Assembly: GCA_943788195.1 (NCBI GenBank)
Contig: CALSPH010000002.1
Location: 614,792-678,791 of the forward strand
Source of the DNA: an uncultured Bacteroidia bacterium
GTDB lineage: Bacteria > Bacteroidota > Bacteroidia > NS11-12g > UBA955
Direction: 5' to 3'
Length of the DNA: 64,000 nucleotides
Positions 25,993-35,287 of this stretch are shown here, one piece after another; position 1 is the stretch's first letter, and every line of letters starts with the position of its first letter. Below the pieces are notes generated by a model. That model saw only the letters and a list, made by a program, of their open reading frames with translations, had not been told where the DNA came from and ran no database searches. The position numbers and the translations under genes were made by a program.

Positions 25993-28239
25993 TTATTCCC
26001 GAAATGGAATATATCTTAAGCCCAAGAAAAACTCTCTCCCACGAATTGGCCCCCAAGTAAAAGAGGTGTCAAAATAGGGATCAAAAGGTTTACTTGCGTT
26101 TACAATAGGATCGGTCTGTCGGTAATCCAACACATTCTCAACCCCTCCATACACTTCCAAAGTTTTCCATTTTTTGGTTAATTGAACATTTAATGTGGCA
26201 TACGACTTTGAAAACGATTCTTGTTTAAACGCATCCGGATTCAAACGCGTATCAGGCAATCTTTGTTTCCCAAACCAATGCGCATTTAAATCTCCTTGCC
26301 ATTTCTTGTCTTTGCTCTTAAGTGAAACAGCTGCCATTAACCGATGTTTTGAATTAAATGGAAGCAACACTTTTTGATCATTAATGATACGATATACATC
26401 CAGATAATTGTATGCAAACTTTAATTCTACATTCTTATTATACGTTCCTACTACATCCAATTGATATGCATTAGAAACCGACCTTCCCGTAAAATTACCA
26501 ATAAAAGCTTTGGTTGGATCGGTATCATAATCCGGGAAAAATTGATTTTGAAAACGGGTTTGATAAAAATCCGTGGTAACAAATCCTTGCCATTTCCCGC
26601 GCTGGAAATTCTGCACAAAATTGACACCCATATTCAAGGACTTTTCGGGATTTAACACCTCCAGAAAGACAATATCACGCGAACTTGATAGCAGACCAAT
26701 ATTCTCAGCAAACATATTTACCGTGCGCCAGCCTGTTCCTCCTGAAAATCGCAAGGCAGCCGATTCGGTCACCTCGTATTTCAACATAGCTCTTGGGGTA
26801 AATTGCCACCCGAATTGATTGTGATAATCTGCCCGAGCACCCGTTATTAATTGAAAAATATTGCCTCTCCAATTCCATATGTTTTCGGCAAAAATACCAG
26901 GAATGGTTTCTTGCTTCAAGTAACTGCTGTCATAGGTTCTGGATAAGGTATTCGATGTAAAATCAATATCTTCAGCAATTTCGAGGTTTCTAAAACTAAA
27001 GCCTCCTTTGAAATTATTATCCCCTAAAGACCAGTCTTTATTGTATTGTGCATTTGCATAAAATTGCTTTTGCTCAGATTTATAATGAACTGGACCAAAA
27101 TAAGATTCTTGATTGTGGTACTGCCCTGAAGCAACAAGTTCAATGCTCTCTTGTTCAGAAATCAACCACTTCAATTTACCATATAAATCTGGCTGGTAAT
27201 AATTCACCGTTTGACCATATATGGTTGCACTGCCTTTATCCGTATTATCTCGATAACCCAATTGCCCTCCAACACGTTTCTCTATTGCCAGTTTAACTCC
27301 TAACATGGTTTGCAAGCCTTTGGTTTTCTCAAGCCCGGTTTGAAACTTATTATAAATCACAAATCGGTTCAAGCGAGTAACATCTGTAAAACTATCCTTA
27401 TTCTGGTCCCGCTCACCTGCAGGATTCACTAAATGGACTGCCAAGAAATTGTTCCATTTTTTCTTGTCTAATCCCCAAATAGCATTGTATTGGTTTTCGC
27501 CAAAATTATTAGCAAAGGCATTCAACAGTAACTTCTCAGAACGGTTCCCAAACTTCGGAACTACGTTAATTTGGCCTACCATACTTTCATATCCCTGCAA
27601 AACACTATTGGTTCCCTTAGAAACAAATATCCCGTAAACCGCTGGACCTGGCATTGCCGAAATACCATAGGTATAACTCGCGCCTTGAATCAATGGCATT
27701 CCATCCGTCAATACTTGATTATAAACCCCAGAAAGGCCTAAAATCCTCAACTCCTTGGAATTGGTAATTACATTGGTAGTAACTGCTTTTACTGTTCCTT
27801 GGGTCTCAAAACAACCTGCTAAGTCGCAGCAGGCAGCCTTCTTGAGTTCAGAATGGGTAATAATTTCCGTTTTAGCGGGCTTTCTACCAATATGTGCATT
27901 CTTCGGATCACCTTTTATTTTGGCAGCACCAATTTCATTTACTTCAATTAAGGTGACTTTCAATTGCTGATGACCGATACCCACCACAGAAATAGAATCC
28001 CTGAGATACCCAGGAGCTGTAACAATTAAATAGCTGAATTCCGATTCACTGGCAAGATAAAAATTACCGGCTGTGTCTGCATAAACCGATTTGGATACTT
28101 CCGGAGCCGAAATTCTGGCACTAAACAAACCCACACCTTTCGCGTTTAACACACGTCCATGTACATGATTCCCAGCATGCTGAGAGTAACTATTAAACCC
28201 GATAAACAGACCTAATAGCAACAAACCTAAGGCCTTCAT
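25993..28239 (-). CDS. TonB-dependent outer-membrane receptor
   Basis: The 748-residue receptor starts at the ATG overlapping the upstream stop (ATGA at 28239). It has a signal peptide (MKALGLLLLGLFIGF), a carboxypeptidase-like beta domain (about residues 23-100), a plug domain with LGLSGVYNQVLTDGMPL and QGYESMVGQINV, then a 22-strand type barrel ending in an aromatic strand. The plug region carries an unusual AACCDLAGCFE cysteine cluster (near residue 136). Together with the HMA-like and DUF6660-like genes upstream, this suggests uptake of a metal or metal complex. The substrate is inferred. Confidence 0.92.
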   Translation of the reverse strand: MKALGLLLLGLFIGFNSYSQHAGNHVHGRVLNAKGVGLFSARISAPEVSKSVYADTAGNFYLASESEFSYLIVTAPGYLRDSISVVGIGHQQLKVTLIEVNEIGAAKIKGDPKNAHIGRKPAKTEIITHSELKKAACCDLAGCFETQGTVKAVTTNVITNSKELRILGLSGVYNQVLTDGMPLIQGASYTYGISAMPGPAVYGIFVSKGTNSVLQGYESMVGQINVVPKFGNRSEKLLLNAFANNFGENQYNAIWGLDKKKWNNFLAVHLVNPAGERDQNKDSFTDVTRLNRFVIYNKFQTGLEKTKGLQTMLGVKLAIEKRVGGQLGYRDNTDKGSATIYGQTVNYYQPDLYGKLKWLISEQESIELVASGQYHNQESYFGPVHYKSEQKQFYANAQYNKDWSLGDNNFKGGFSFRNLEIAEDIDFTSNTLSRTYDSSYLKQETIPGIFAENIWNWRGNIFQLITGARADYHNQFGWQFTPRAMLKYEVTESAALRFSGGTGWRTVNMFAENIGLLSSSRDIVFLEVLNPEKSLNMGVNFVQNFQRGKWQGFVTTDFYQTRFQNQFFPDYDTDPTKAFIGNFTGRSVSNAYQLDVVGTYNKNVELKFAYNYLDVYRIINDQKVLLPFNSKHRLMAAVSLKSKDKKWQGDLNAHWFGKQRLPDTRLNPDAFKQESFSKSYATLNVQLTKKWKTLEVYGGVENVLDYRQTDPIVNASKPFDPYFDTSFTWGPIRGREFFLGLRYIPFRE

Positions 28240-28577
28240 TTCTTTTTGGCCTTTTTCCGCTTGTCGTTCGGGTTCTCGCAAGTCCCTGTGCCTTCAATTG
28301 CTGCAATAATCTGTTTTTCCGTTTGTTTAGTACGATCATATTTGACCACTACTTTATCTCCGATTATTTGAACTTTTTTAACTCCTTTTAATCGGTACAA
28401 ACTGCGTGAAACCAAATTTGCATCCTTATGACAAGACATGTTGCTTACAGAAAATGTATCTGTAACCACAATGGGATCCGTTTGACTTTGATTGATGTGG
28501 CTTTTTTCTGCTTGAGCAGGGATAGAAAAACCTAAACCGATTATTAATATTATACTTAATTTCTTTATTGTATTCAT
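28236..28577 (-). CDS. Exported HMA-like (heavy-metal-associated fold) protein
   Basis: The 113-residue protein has a signal peptide ending in PAQA. It is followed by a ferredoxin-like domain with FSVSNMSCHKD, then VKKVQIIGDKVVVKYD. This is the beta-alpha-beta pattern of HMA domains, but the usual CxxC metal pair is reduced to a single Cys followed by His (SCHK). A second Cys lies in GTGTCEN near the end, and the tail is very lysine-rich. Its stop overlaps the TonB receptor start by 4 bases, so the two are coupled. A periplasmic metal-chaperone role is inferred. Confidence 0.75.
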   Translation of the reverse strand: MNTIKKLSIILIIGLGFSIPAQAEKSHINQSQTDPIVVTDTFSVSNMSCHKDANLVSRSLYRLKGVKKVQIIGDKVVVKYDRTKQTEKQIIAAIEGTGTCENPNDKRKKAKKK

Positions 28578-28659
28578 GGTACTCTAATTTAAAAAATGCT
28601 TGTAAACCCTAAGGTATACATAAAATAATGTGCCTGATTGACACATATAAAACGAAAAT

Positions 28660-28995
28660 TTAAGCGTTGAGTTGGGGTGGTTGGAAGATTGTTCCGTCCC
28701 ACATATATGAATAATTATTGAGATAAGTAAAGGTGATATTCACCTCCTGAAGTTTTAGTTTATCTAACTTCAAAACTGGACGCATAAACACAAAACCCGC
28801 ACTAGCACAACAACTGAAGAATGGGGAACAAGATTTTTTTTCTGGATCAGACTCATCTTCGGTTGATGAAGTGTTGGTTTGTTGACAGCATGCTTCGGTA
28901 ACTTGCACCGTATCATTGCTGTTTGAATCTAAACAGCAGGGAAATACAGATAGTTTGATTACCAAAATGGACAATATGATTGCAATTAATCTCAA
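28660..28995 (-). CDS. Cys-rich small protein, DUF6660-like
   Basis: The 111-residue protein has a hydrophobic N-terminus (residues 2-18) followed by two cysteine clusters, PCC near residue 20 and ACCQQ near 36, and a third in CSPFFSCCAS near 56-65. Small Cys-rich proteins of this build occur beside HMA-like and TonB-receptor genes in Bacteroidota (DUF6660). The only suitable start is a TTG at 28995; a -7 box 11 bases upstream supports it. It is probably the first gene of the metal-related set. The function is unknown. Confidence 0.6.
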   Translation of the reverse strand: MRLIAIILSILVIKLSVFPCCLDSNSNDTVQVTEACCQQTNTSSTEDESDPEKKSCSPFFSCCASAGFVFMRPVLKLDKLKLQEVNITFTYLNNYSYMWDGTIFQPPQLNA

Positions 28996-29005
28996 AATTG
29001 TTTTG

Positions 29006-29013
29006 CAAAGTTA
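29006..29013 (-). promoter_or_regulatory. -7 box (TAACTTTG) of the Cys-rich gene
   Basis: The minus strand matches TAnnTTTG ending 10 bases before the TTG start at 28995. Confidence 0.45.
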
Positions 29014-29117
29014 CAACATATTTTAAAATGATGCTTAAATCATTCGATAACACGAAACTTCGCTCCAATATAAGACGCAAATAGTTTGCCAAATGTTGGC
29101 TGTAAAAGCAAATCAGA

Positions 29118-30074
29118 TTAAATATTAAACATAGCGGCTAGAAACCGGGTCCATTTGTCGGTATTCACTTCCATTCCTACAATGGATTGATGCAATTCTG
29201 GATAACTGAAATATTTATTTAAAAGGACCGCTTCCAATTGATCGATTTCTGCAATGGCAGTTTCAATGCCCACTACTTTACCTTTAACGGCAAAGATTTC
29301 GAAATATTCCCCCTCAAAATAACCACTGAAGCTAAATTTAGGGGAATAACCCATAATCCAATCCTCTGTTTTGTATTTAGAATTGGCCAGTTCTTGAATG
29401 CTATGTATTTCATTTTTAGTTAGTTCGCTGGATTCTGCTTTATGGAATTGGATAAAATAGTTTTCCAAATGCGTTCGAAATGCTTTCATATCCATTTCTT
29501 GGCTTAAATGATCCGATAAATTGGTCACCTTACTTCGTTTACTTTGCACAAACTTGCCAATAAACTGATCGATGGGTGTTTTTAGAATTGCTCCCAAATT
29601 GTCCAAATTACTATTGTACAAAAGTGTTCCATGATGCATGGTGCGTTTCAATTTTTGAGAAAGGTGTTCCGCATTACCGCTAATTTTCAGCCCTTTCAAT
29701 AACAGATCATTTCTTCCGCTATGCTGCACATCCAAACCAAGAACCTTGAGTGCATCAATAATGGGCTGTGTGAACTGCTTGAAATCAATTAGATTTTCCC
29801 CATTCACATTGTTGGCAATAAAGGTGAAGTTTAAATTCCCTAAATCGTGGTAAACCGTGCCGCCACCGGATATTCTTCGTGCAATTTGTATTTTTCGTTC
29901 TTGTGCTACTTGCGTATTTACCTCAGCAGGCATCACCTGATGTTTACCTATAACAACGGTATGCTCATTTTGCCAAAATCGGCAAATATGTTCTTGGCTT
30001 TGGGTTAAAAAGTATTCTTCTGCCGCAAGATTAAAGTAAGGGTCGGTGCTATAAAAATCATTGATGATCCGCAT
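29118..30074 (-). CDS. lplA: Lipoate-protein ligase A
   Basis: LplA activates free lipoate with ATP and attaches it to lysines of 2-oxoacid dehydrogenase and glycine cleavage proteins. The 318-residue protein shows the family motifs RRISGGGTVYHD (about residues 66-77), NFTF, GRNDLL, KISGNA and HHGTLLY. A C-terminal accessory domain follows. It starts one base after the mnmA stop on the same strand, so they form a pair. Confidence 0.93.
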   Translation of the reverse strand: MRIINDFYSTDPYFNLAAEEYFLTQSQEHICRFWQNEHTVVIGKHQVMPAEVNTQVAQERKIQIARRISGGGTVYHDLGNLNFTFIANNVNGENLIDFKQFTQPIIDALKVLGLDVQHSGRNDLLLKGLKISGNAEHLSQKLKRTMHHGTLLYNSNLDNLGAILKTPIDQFIGKFVQSKRSKVTNLSDHLSQEMDMKAFRTHLENYFIQFHKAESSELTKNEIHSIQELANSKYKTEDWIMGYSPKFSFSGYFEGEYFEIFAVKGKVVGIETAIAEIDQLEAVLLNKYFSYPELHQSIVGMEVNTDKWTRFLAAMFNI

Positions 30075-30075
30075 G

Positions 30076-31239
30076 CTATCGTTGATTGATTACTCCACTC
30101 CCTAGTAGCACATCATCCACATACCAAGCTGCAAATTGCCCAGGGGCAATTGCGCTGATGGGTTCTTCAAAAATGAGATAAATCCCCTCTTTACTATTAT
30201 GCAATTGGGCCTGTTTTAAAGGTTGACGATAACGTGTACGTGCCATCACCGACTTCACCTCTCCAATTTCTACTCTTGACTTTTCATTAATCCAATGGAT
30301 TTCATCTTCTGCAATGAATAAACCTTTAGACCATAATCCAGGATGTTGAGCACCCATTCCAGCATAAAGCGTATTGGTATCGGCATCAATTCCTATGACA
30401 AATAATGGTTCTACCATTCCGCCGATATTGATCCCTTTGCGCTGTCCAATGGTATAGTTGTGCACTCCATTGTGCTCCCCAATTACTTTACCATCTTCCT
30501 TTGCATAGTGAAACCGCTTTGAGCTTTCCAATATCCCCTCAGGGCTCGGCTGATACCCATCCCAGTCTTTATCAATCAGTACCGTTTCACCTTTTTTGGG
30601 TTTGAGTTGCTGTTGTAAAAAGTCAGGTAGACTTACTTTTCCAATAAAACAAAGGCCTTGTGAATCCTTTTTCTTTGCGGTTGGCAAGCCGGCTTCCTCA
30701 GCAATCTCTCGCACCTTCGGTTTCAATAATTCACCGATTGGAAACAATGCTTTGGCAATTTGTTCTTCGGTAACCTGGCATAAAAAATAGCTCTGATCTT
30801 TGTTGGGGTCCTTTCCCGACAATAAATGAAAGCCCTTTTCATCCTCCATTTTCCGCACATAATGACCGGTAGCCACATAATCTGCCCCTAATTTGAGGGC
30901 GGCTTTAAGAAATAAATCGAATTTAATTTCGCGATTACACAACACATCTGGGTTGGGGGTTCTTCCAGATTCGTACTCCGCAAACATATAATCTACAATG
31001 CGTGTCTTGTATTCATTGCTGAAATCGATGGTCTGGAAAGGAATTCCTAAATGCTCCGCAGTAAGCAAAGCATCACGACTATCATCCTCCCAAGCACACT
31101 CATTATTAATCGTAACCGACTCATCATTCCAATTGCGCATAAACATACCAATTACCTCATATCCCTGCTCTTTAAGCAAATATGCGGTTACACTGGAATC
31201 TACTCCACCCGAAAGTCCAACTACCACTCTTTTTTTCAA
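30076..31239 (-). CDS. mnmA: tRNA-specific 2-thiouridylase MnmA
   Basis: MnmA puts sulphur on U34 of Lys, Glu and Gln tRNAs using ATP. The 387-residue protein has the PP-loop [12 protein letters not shown] (about residues 8-19) and two catalytic cysteines in [10 protein letters not shown] and QGLCFIGKV, with the RTRYRQP beta-barrel segment near the C-terminus. The start is a TTG at 31239; no ATG is available, and a -7 box lies 5 bases upstream, so TTG (or a GTG 12 bases on) must be used. Confidence 0.95.
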   Translation of the reverse strand: MKKRVVVGLSGGVDSSVTAYLLKEQGYEVIGMFMRNWNDESVTINNECAWEDDSRDALLTAEHLGIPFQTIDFSNEYKTRIVDYMFAEYESGRTPNPDVLCNREIKFDLFLKAALKLGADYVATGHYVRKMEDEKGFHLLSGKDPNKDQSYFLCQVTEEQIAKALFPIGELLKPKVREIAEEAGLPTAKKKDSQGLCFIGKVSLPDFLQQQLKPKKGETVLIDKDWDGYQPSPEGILESSKRFHYAKEDGKVIGEHNGVHNYTIGQRKGINIGGMVEPLFVIGIDADTNTLYAGMGAQHPGLWSKGLFIAEDEIHWINEKSRVEIGEVKSVMARTRYRQPLKQAQLHNSKEGIYLIFEEPISAIAPGQFAAWYVDDVLLGSGVINQR

Positions 31240-31244
31240 GACTG

Positions 31245-31252
31245 CAAAGGTA
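31245..31252 (-). promoter_or_regulatory. -7 box (TACCTTTG) of the mnmA-lplA pair
   Basis: The minus-strand TAnnTTTG match ends 5 bases before the TTG start of mnmA and supports that unusual start. Confidence 0.5.
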
Positions 31253-31341
31253 GCTATTTAGTGAATAGTGCAATTCAATTCGCCCATAGAATTTTATCAT
31301 TCTCAATCCAATTCCAACTTTGAACTGGTATGCAAATCATT

Positions 31342-31349
31342 TACATTTG
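31342..31349 (+). promoter_or_regulatory. -7 box (TACATTTG) of the nucleoid protein gene
   Basis: The match ends 17 bases before the ATG at 31367. It lies inside the longer open frame that begins at 31268, which argues against that earlier start. Confidence 0.5.
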
Positions 31350-31366
31350 CCTTCCTTCAAAAAATT

Positions 31367-32413
31367 ATGACGCACGTTGACTTTACACAAATAGAATTGG
31401 AAGCTTTAGCCACCCATTATGTGGGCAGCAAGCTGAGAGAGCAAGAGGTTAAACTTTCATCAGAACTGACCCTAGTTGATGCGGATACCATAAATTACTT
31501 GCTTCGGTATTTAATCTTGCCCATCAAAACAGAAGAGTTTTACCATTTTCATCATTCGGTTAATATTGACATGAATGAAGTGTTTAAAGTAGTTGCAGAA
31601 ATATTTGAGAACAATGACCTTCTACTTCAAAACTCCCAAAGTTTAGCCAAGTTATTATATGACTGCTCTACTCATCCCAAGGTAAATGATGGCAAACTGA
31701 ATATTGCTCATTTTTCCAATATAGAAATTGATAATGAACTGGTCAACGCAATTGGCATATTTAAATCTGAGACCGATGCTCCTTTTATCAAAATGGAAGA
31801 GGCTAATGATGGATTTAACATCACCCATGATTTTGGATTTGACCTCAAAGGAATCGACAAAGCTTGTTTAGTATTTAATACTAAAAAAGGAGAAGGATAC
31901 AAAGTATTATTGATTGACCCATTGAAAGGAAACAGCGAAGCACGTTATTGGAAGGATGAGTTTTTGCAAGTAGAACCGGTTAGTGATGAGTACCACCAAA
32001 CCAATCAAGTGATGGGCATCACCAAGCGATTTGTTACGGAACAAATTGTTGACGACATGCCCATTACACGCACTGAGCAAATTGATTTATTGAACCGCGC
32101 GGCAGGATATTTTAAAGAAAACGATGTGTTTGAGAAAGAAAAGTTTGAAGAAGAAGTGCTGCAAGAAGAACCCATTATCAATTCCTTTCGGGACTATAAG
32201 CAAGACTTTCAGCAAGCGCATGATGTAAAGCTAGACGATGAATTCGAAATCTCTACCCAAGCAGTAAAAAAGCAAGCACGCGTATTTAAAAGTGTGCTCA
32301 AGTTGGATAAGAATTTCCATGTCTATATCCACGGCAATAAAAATATGATTGAGCAAGGCAAAGAACCGGATGGCCGAAAGTTCTATAAATTATATTTTGA
32401 AGAGGAGAAGTAA
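31367..32413 (+). CDS. Nucleoid-associated protein (NdpA/YejK family)
   Basis: The 348-residue protein fits the NdpA/YejK family: an N-terminal alpha-beta domain, a central segment with GIFKSETDAPFIK, FVTEQI and an acidic middle region. The C-terminal part contains KQARVFKSVLKLDKNFHVYIHG. These proteins bind the nucleoid, but the role in Bacteroidota is unclear. The start at 31367 is preferred because the promoter box lies upstream of it. The 3' end overlaps the convergent sirtuin gene by 31 bases. Confidence 0.82.
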   Translation: MTHVDFTQIELEALATHYVGSKLREQEVKLSSELTLVDADTINYLLRYLILPIKTEEFYHFHHSVNIDMNEVFKVVAEIFENNDLLLQNSQSLAKLLYDCSTHPKVNDGKLNIAHFSNIEIDNELVNAIGIFKSETDAPFIKMEEANDGFNITHDFGFDLKGIDKACLVFNTKKGEGYKVLLIDPLKGNSEARYWKDEFLQVEPVSDEYHQTNQVMGITKRFVTEQIVDDMPITRTEQIDLLNRAAGYFKENDVFEKEKFEEEVLQEEPIINSFRDYKQDFQQAHDVKLDDEFEISTQAVKKQARVFKSVLKLDKNFHVYIHGNKNMIEQGKEPDGRKFYKLYFEEEK

Positions 32414-33210
32414 TTCATCCATTCTCCCAATAATTCACTTGCGGTGCCTCGTTGCACTAAGCCTTTCGAATACTCCTTCACTACATCGGTAAAATTGGTC
32501 TCATTCGGGTTAATCTCAACCAGATAAGCACCCGCAGCTCTGGCATATTGAACCACATATGCCGGCAGGGTGGTAGCGCCAGACGTGCCGATTAAAAACA
32601 CCAAATCTGCCCGCTCCGTTTTATTCAATACCGTTTCAAAGCTGTAATAGTCCTCGTCATAGGATTCGTCAAACCACAGCACATGGGGTCGCATCCAAGC
32701 CCCACAATTTGGACAGGTTAATTGATGTTTGGTGGCAGCATTCATTTCCTGTTTCCCTTCATACCAAATTTCAGTAGGTAAAATGCGCAGTTCTTTGGTG
32801 CAAGATGCTGCGCATCGAAAAAATGCCGCATTTCCATGAATATAAAAAGAACGTTCAAAGCTATTTCCTGCCTCTTGATGCAATCCATCAATGTTTTGAC
32901 TAACCAGCACAAAACGATCTTTCCATTTTTGCTCAAAATCTACAATGTGTTGATGTCCTTTATTTGGTTTTGCCCTTGCACAAACGCCAAATCGATACAA
33001 ATACCAATCCCACACTTTTTCTGGATAACGATTAAACATCTCTTGCGTAGCCATTTCAGTGGGCATATAATTTTTGGAACCTATCGTCCAATATCCCTCA
33101 GGTCCTCTAAAGGTAGGTATACCGCTATCCGTAGATAGACCTGCCCCGGTCAAGAAAATAACGTTTCCTTGCTTCATCTGAACATCTTTTAAAATGGATT
33201 CGGGACTCAT
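32383..33210 (-). CDS. cobB: Sir2-family NAD-dependent protein deacylase
   Basis: Sirtuins remove acyl groups from lysines using NAD. The 275-residue protein shows LTGAGLSTDSGIPTFRG (NAD site), SQNIDGLHQEAG and the catalytic His in IHGNAAFF. It also has a four-cysteine zinc site (CAASC and CPNC) and GTSGATTLPA for the NAD ribose. The start at 33210 (MSPES) is chosen because a -7 box at 33217-33224 precedes it; an in-frame ATG at 33237 lies upstream of that box. Confidence 0.92.
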   Translation of the reverse strand: MSPESILKDVQMKQGNVIFLTGAGLSTDSGIPTFRGPEGYWTIGSKNYMPTEMATQEMFNRYPEKVWDWYLYRFGVCARAKPNKGHQHIVDFEQKWKDRFVLVSQNIDGLHQEAGNSFERSFYIHGNAAFFRCAASCTKELRILPTEIWYEGKQEMNAATKHQLTCPNCGAWMRPHVLWFDESYDEDYYSFETVLNKTERADLVFLIGTSGATTLPAYVVQYARAAGAYLVEINPNETNFTDVVKEYSKGLVQRGTASELLGEWMNYFSSSKYNL

Positions 33211-33216
33211 GGCAAG

Positions 33217-33224
33217 CAAAGATA
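33217..33224 (-). promoter_or_regulatory. -7 box (TATCTTTG) of the sirtuin gene
   Basis: The minus-strand match ends 6 bases before the ATG at 33210. A second box on the other strand (33257-33264) makes this a divergent promoter region. Confidence 0.5.
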
Positions 33225-33256
33225 TGAAGTATGGCAATTTATTAAAGTGTAGGTCT

Positions 33257-33264
33257 TATTTTTG
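33257..33264 (+). promoter_or_regulatory. -7 box (TATTTTTG) of the GT2 gene
   Basis: The match ends 4 bases before the ATG at 33269, so the message would be leaderless or nearly so. Confidence 0.5.
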
Positions 33265-33268
33265 TCGC

Positions 33269-34210
33269 ATGCAATTGATTTCCATCATTGTTCCATGTTA
33301 TAACGAAGAAGCTGTTTTTGCTACAACGATGCAACGACTTACTGAAGCTATGGCGTCTGTGAAGGACTCCTATGCAAACGAAATCATTTTTGTGAATGAT
33401 GGAAGCACAGACAACACACTGCAATTATTGAAAGAGGCGGCAGCCAAGGATTCAAGCATTAAGGTCATTTCATTTTCAAGAAATTTTGGGCATCAAGTTG
33501 CGATAACCGCAGGTTTAGACCACTGTAAAGGCGATGCTGCAGTAGTAATTGATGCGGACTTACAAGATCCTCCCAGGGTGATACTCGAATTCATCAAAAA
33601 ATGGGAAGAAGGATTTGATGTGGTATACGGCAAGCGCAAACAACGCGATGGGGAGAGTCATTTCAAGTTGATCACTGCTAAGTATTTTTATCGCATCATC
33701 AATCGGCTTTCTGCTGTTGAGATCCCTTTAGATACGGGTGATTTTCGTTTGATGGACCGCAAGGCACTGGATCAGTTCCTAAATATGCGCGAAACCTACC
33801 GTTTTGTTCGTGGTATGGTTGCCTGGATAGGTTTCAATCAAACCTTTGTTGAATATGATCGCGAAATCAGATTTGCCGGCACAACCAAATACCCGCTTAA
33901 AAAGATGTTAAATCTGGCCAGCGATGCTATTTTGGCATTTAGCAATGTACCGCTTAAGATTGCGACTTGGTTGGGTTTTGCAACCTCTCTAGCAGCATTT
34001 CTAGGTATACTATATGCGCTATATTCCCGATTTTTTGGCGACTATGAACCGGGATGGACGACTCTTATGCTAGCTGTTTTAATGATAGGTGGTATTATTT
34101 TGATGGTGCTTGGTATCATCGGCTCATACATTGGCAGAATTTATAACGAGGTGAAAGGTAGACCGCTTTATATCATTCAGGATAAGGTGGGGTTTGAAGC
34201 GTCAGAATAA
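33269..34210 (+). CDS. Membrane glycosyltransferase family 2 (polyprenyl-phosphate sugar transferase type)
   Basis: The 313-residue protein has a GT-A domain (ISIIVPCYNEEAVF, NDGSTDNT, DADLQDPP at about residues 93-100) and two C-terminal membrane helices (around 229-251 and 264-286). This layout is that of GtrB/DPM1-like enzymes, which load a sugar onto undecaprenyl phosphate for use on the far side of the membrane. A longer frame from 33194 would run through the promoter box and antisense to the sirtuin start and is rejected. Confidence 0.9.
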   Translation: MQLISIIVPCYNEEAVFATTMQRLTEAMASVKDSYANEIIFVNDGSTDNTLQLLKEAAAKDSSIKVISFSRNFGHQVAITAGLDHCKGDAAVVIDADLQDPPRVILEFIKKWEEGFDVVYGKRKQRDGESHFKLITAKYFYRIINRLSAVEIPLDTGDFRLMDRKALDQFLNMRETYRFVRGMVAWIGFNQTFVEYDREIRFAGTTKYPLKKMLNLASDAILAFSNVPLKIATWLGFATSLAAFLGILYALYSRFFGDYEPGWTTLMLAVLMIGGIILMVLGIIGSYIGRIYNEVKGRPLYIIQDKVGFEASE

Positions 34211-34217
34211 GTAGATT

Positions 34218-35192
34218 CTACCACCCCAATACCCAAGCAAAAATCAAGGGTGCCACAATCGTAGCATCACTTTCAACAATATATTTGGGCGTATTGATTT
34301 CTAGTTTACCCCAGGTAATTTTCTCATTGGGCACGGCTCCACTATACGATCCATAACTGGTGGTTGAATCAGATATTTGGCAGAAGTAACTCCAAAAAGG
34401 CACTTCTTCCCATTCCAAATCTTGATACATCATAGGCACCACACAAATCGGAAAATCGCCTGCAATTCCACCTCCAATTTGGAAAAAACCAACCCCTTTT
34501 CCACCACTATTCGCGCGATACCATTCGGTTAGGTAAGTCATGTATTCAATTCCGCTTTTTACCGTGCTTGCTTTGAGCTCATTCTTAATTACGTATGAGG
34601 CAAAGATGTTTCCCATCGTGCTGTCTTCCCATCCTGGACAAACAATCGGAAGATTCTTTTCTGCAGCTGCAAGCATCCAACTGTTCTTCGGATCAATTTC
34701 ATAGTATTGTTCGAGGTCTCCGCTTAACAGCATTTGATACATATATTCATGAGGCAAATAGCGTACTCCTTTCGCTTCTGCTTTTTTCCAAATGTGTTCT
34801 ATATGCCCTTGTAACCTGCGGAATGCTTCTTCTTCAGGAATGCATGTATCGGTAACCCGATTGTAATGATTATCCAACAAGTCTTGCTCTTCTTGAGGAC
34901 TCAAATCGCGGTAATGAGGAACGCGTTTATAGTGGCTGTGTGCCACCAAATTCATGATATCCTCTTCCAAGTTTGCTCCTGTACAGCTGATGATATGCAC
35001 CTTATCCTGACGAATCATTTCGGCCAGTGATTTACCCAATTCAGCGGTGCTCATCGCACCCGCTAGGGTTATCATCATCTTTCCTCCTTCGTTCAAATGG
35101 GTTTCATAACCCTTCGCTGCATCTACCATTGCTGCGGCATTAAAATGGAGGTAATGCTCCTCCATAAAATTTCGAATACTTGTGTTTGCCAT
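34218..35192 (-). CDS. Deoxyhypusine synthase-family protein
   Basis: The 324-residue protein belongs to the deoxyhypusine synthase family, NAD-dependent enzymes that transfer an aminobutyl group from spermidine. Recognisable parts are GAMSTAELGKSLAEMI, ISCTGANLEEDIMNL, GGGIAGDFPICVVPM and the region ITWGKL, whose Lys matches the catalytic lysine of the eukaryotic enzyme. Bacteria have no hypusine, so a polyamine role (for example homospermidine formation) is more likely. The start at 35192 is chosen because a -7 box lies 10 bases upstream of it. Confidence 0.88.
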   Translation of the reverse strand: MANTSIRNFMEEHYLHFNAAAMVDAAKGYETHLNEGGKMMITLAGAMSTAELGKSLAEMIRQDKVHIISCTGANLEEDIMNLVAHSHYKRVPHYRDLSPQEEQDLLDNHYNRVTDTCIPEEEAFRRLQGHIEHIWKKAEAKGVRYLPHEYMYQMLLSGDLEQYYEIDPKNSWMLAAAEKNLPIVCPGWEDSTMGNIFASYVIKNELKASTVKSGIEYMTYLTEWYRANSGGKGVGFFQIGGGIAGDFPICVVPMMYQDLEWEEVPFWSYFCQISDSTTSYGSYSGAVPNEKITWGKLEINTPKYIVESDATIVAPLIFAWVLGW

Positions 35193-35202
35193 AATTTCAT
35201 CG

Positions 35203-35210
35203 CAAAAATA
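35203..35210 (-). promoter_or_regulatory. -7 box (TATTTTTG) of the deoxyhypusine synthase homologue
   Basis: The minus-strand match ends 10 bases before the ATG at 35192. A plus-strand box at 35253 serves the divergent gene. Confidence 0.45.
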
Positions 35211-35252
35211 AGGTTTGTTGTATAAAACCATCCTATAATTCGGTTCTTCGTT

Positions 35253-35260
35253 TACCTTTG
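35253..35260 (+). promoter_or_regulatory. -7 box (TACCTTTG) of the MuiA-type gene
   Basis: The match ends 27 bases before the ATG at 35288. An in-frame upstream start at 35258 lies inside it and is rejected. Confidence 0.45.
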
Positions 35261-35287
35261 AGGCACAAACGGAATCAACCATTACTT

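Noticed and set aside
31268..31366. N-terminal extension of the nucleoid-associated protein
   Set aside because: A -7 promoter box lies inside it and the extra residues do not look like the family; the ATG at 31367 is preferred.
33194..33268. N-terminal extension of the GT2 protein
   Set aside because: It runs antisense through the start of the sirtuin gene and through a promoter box.
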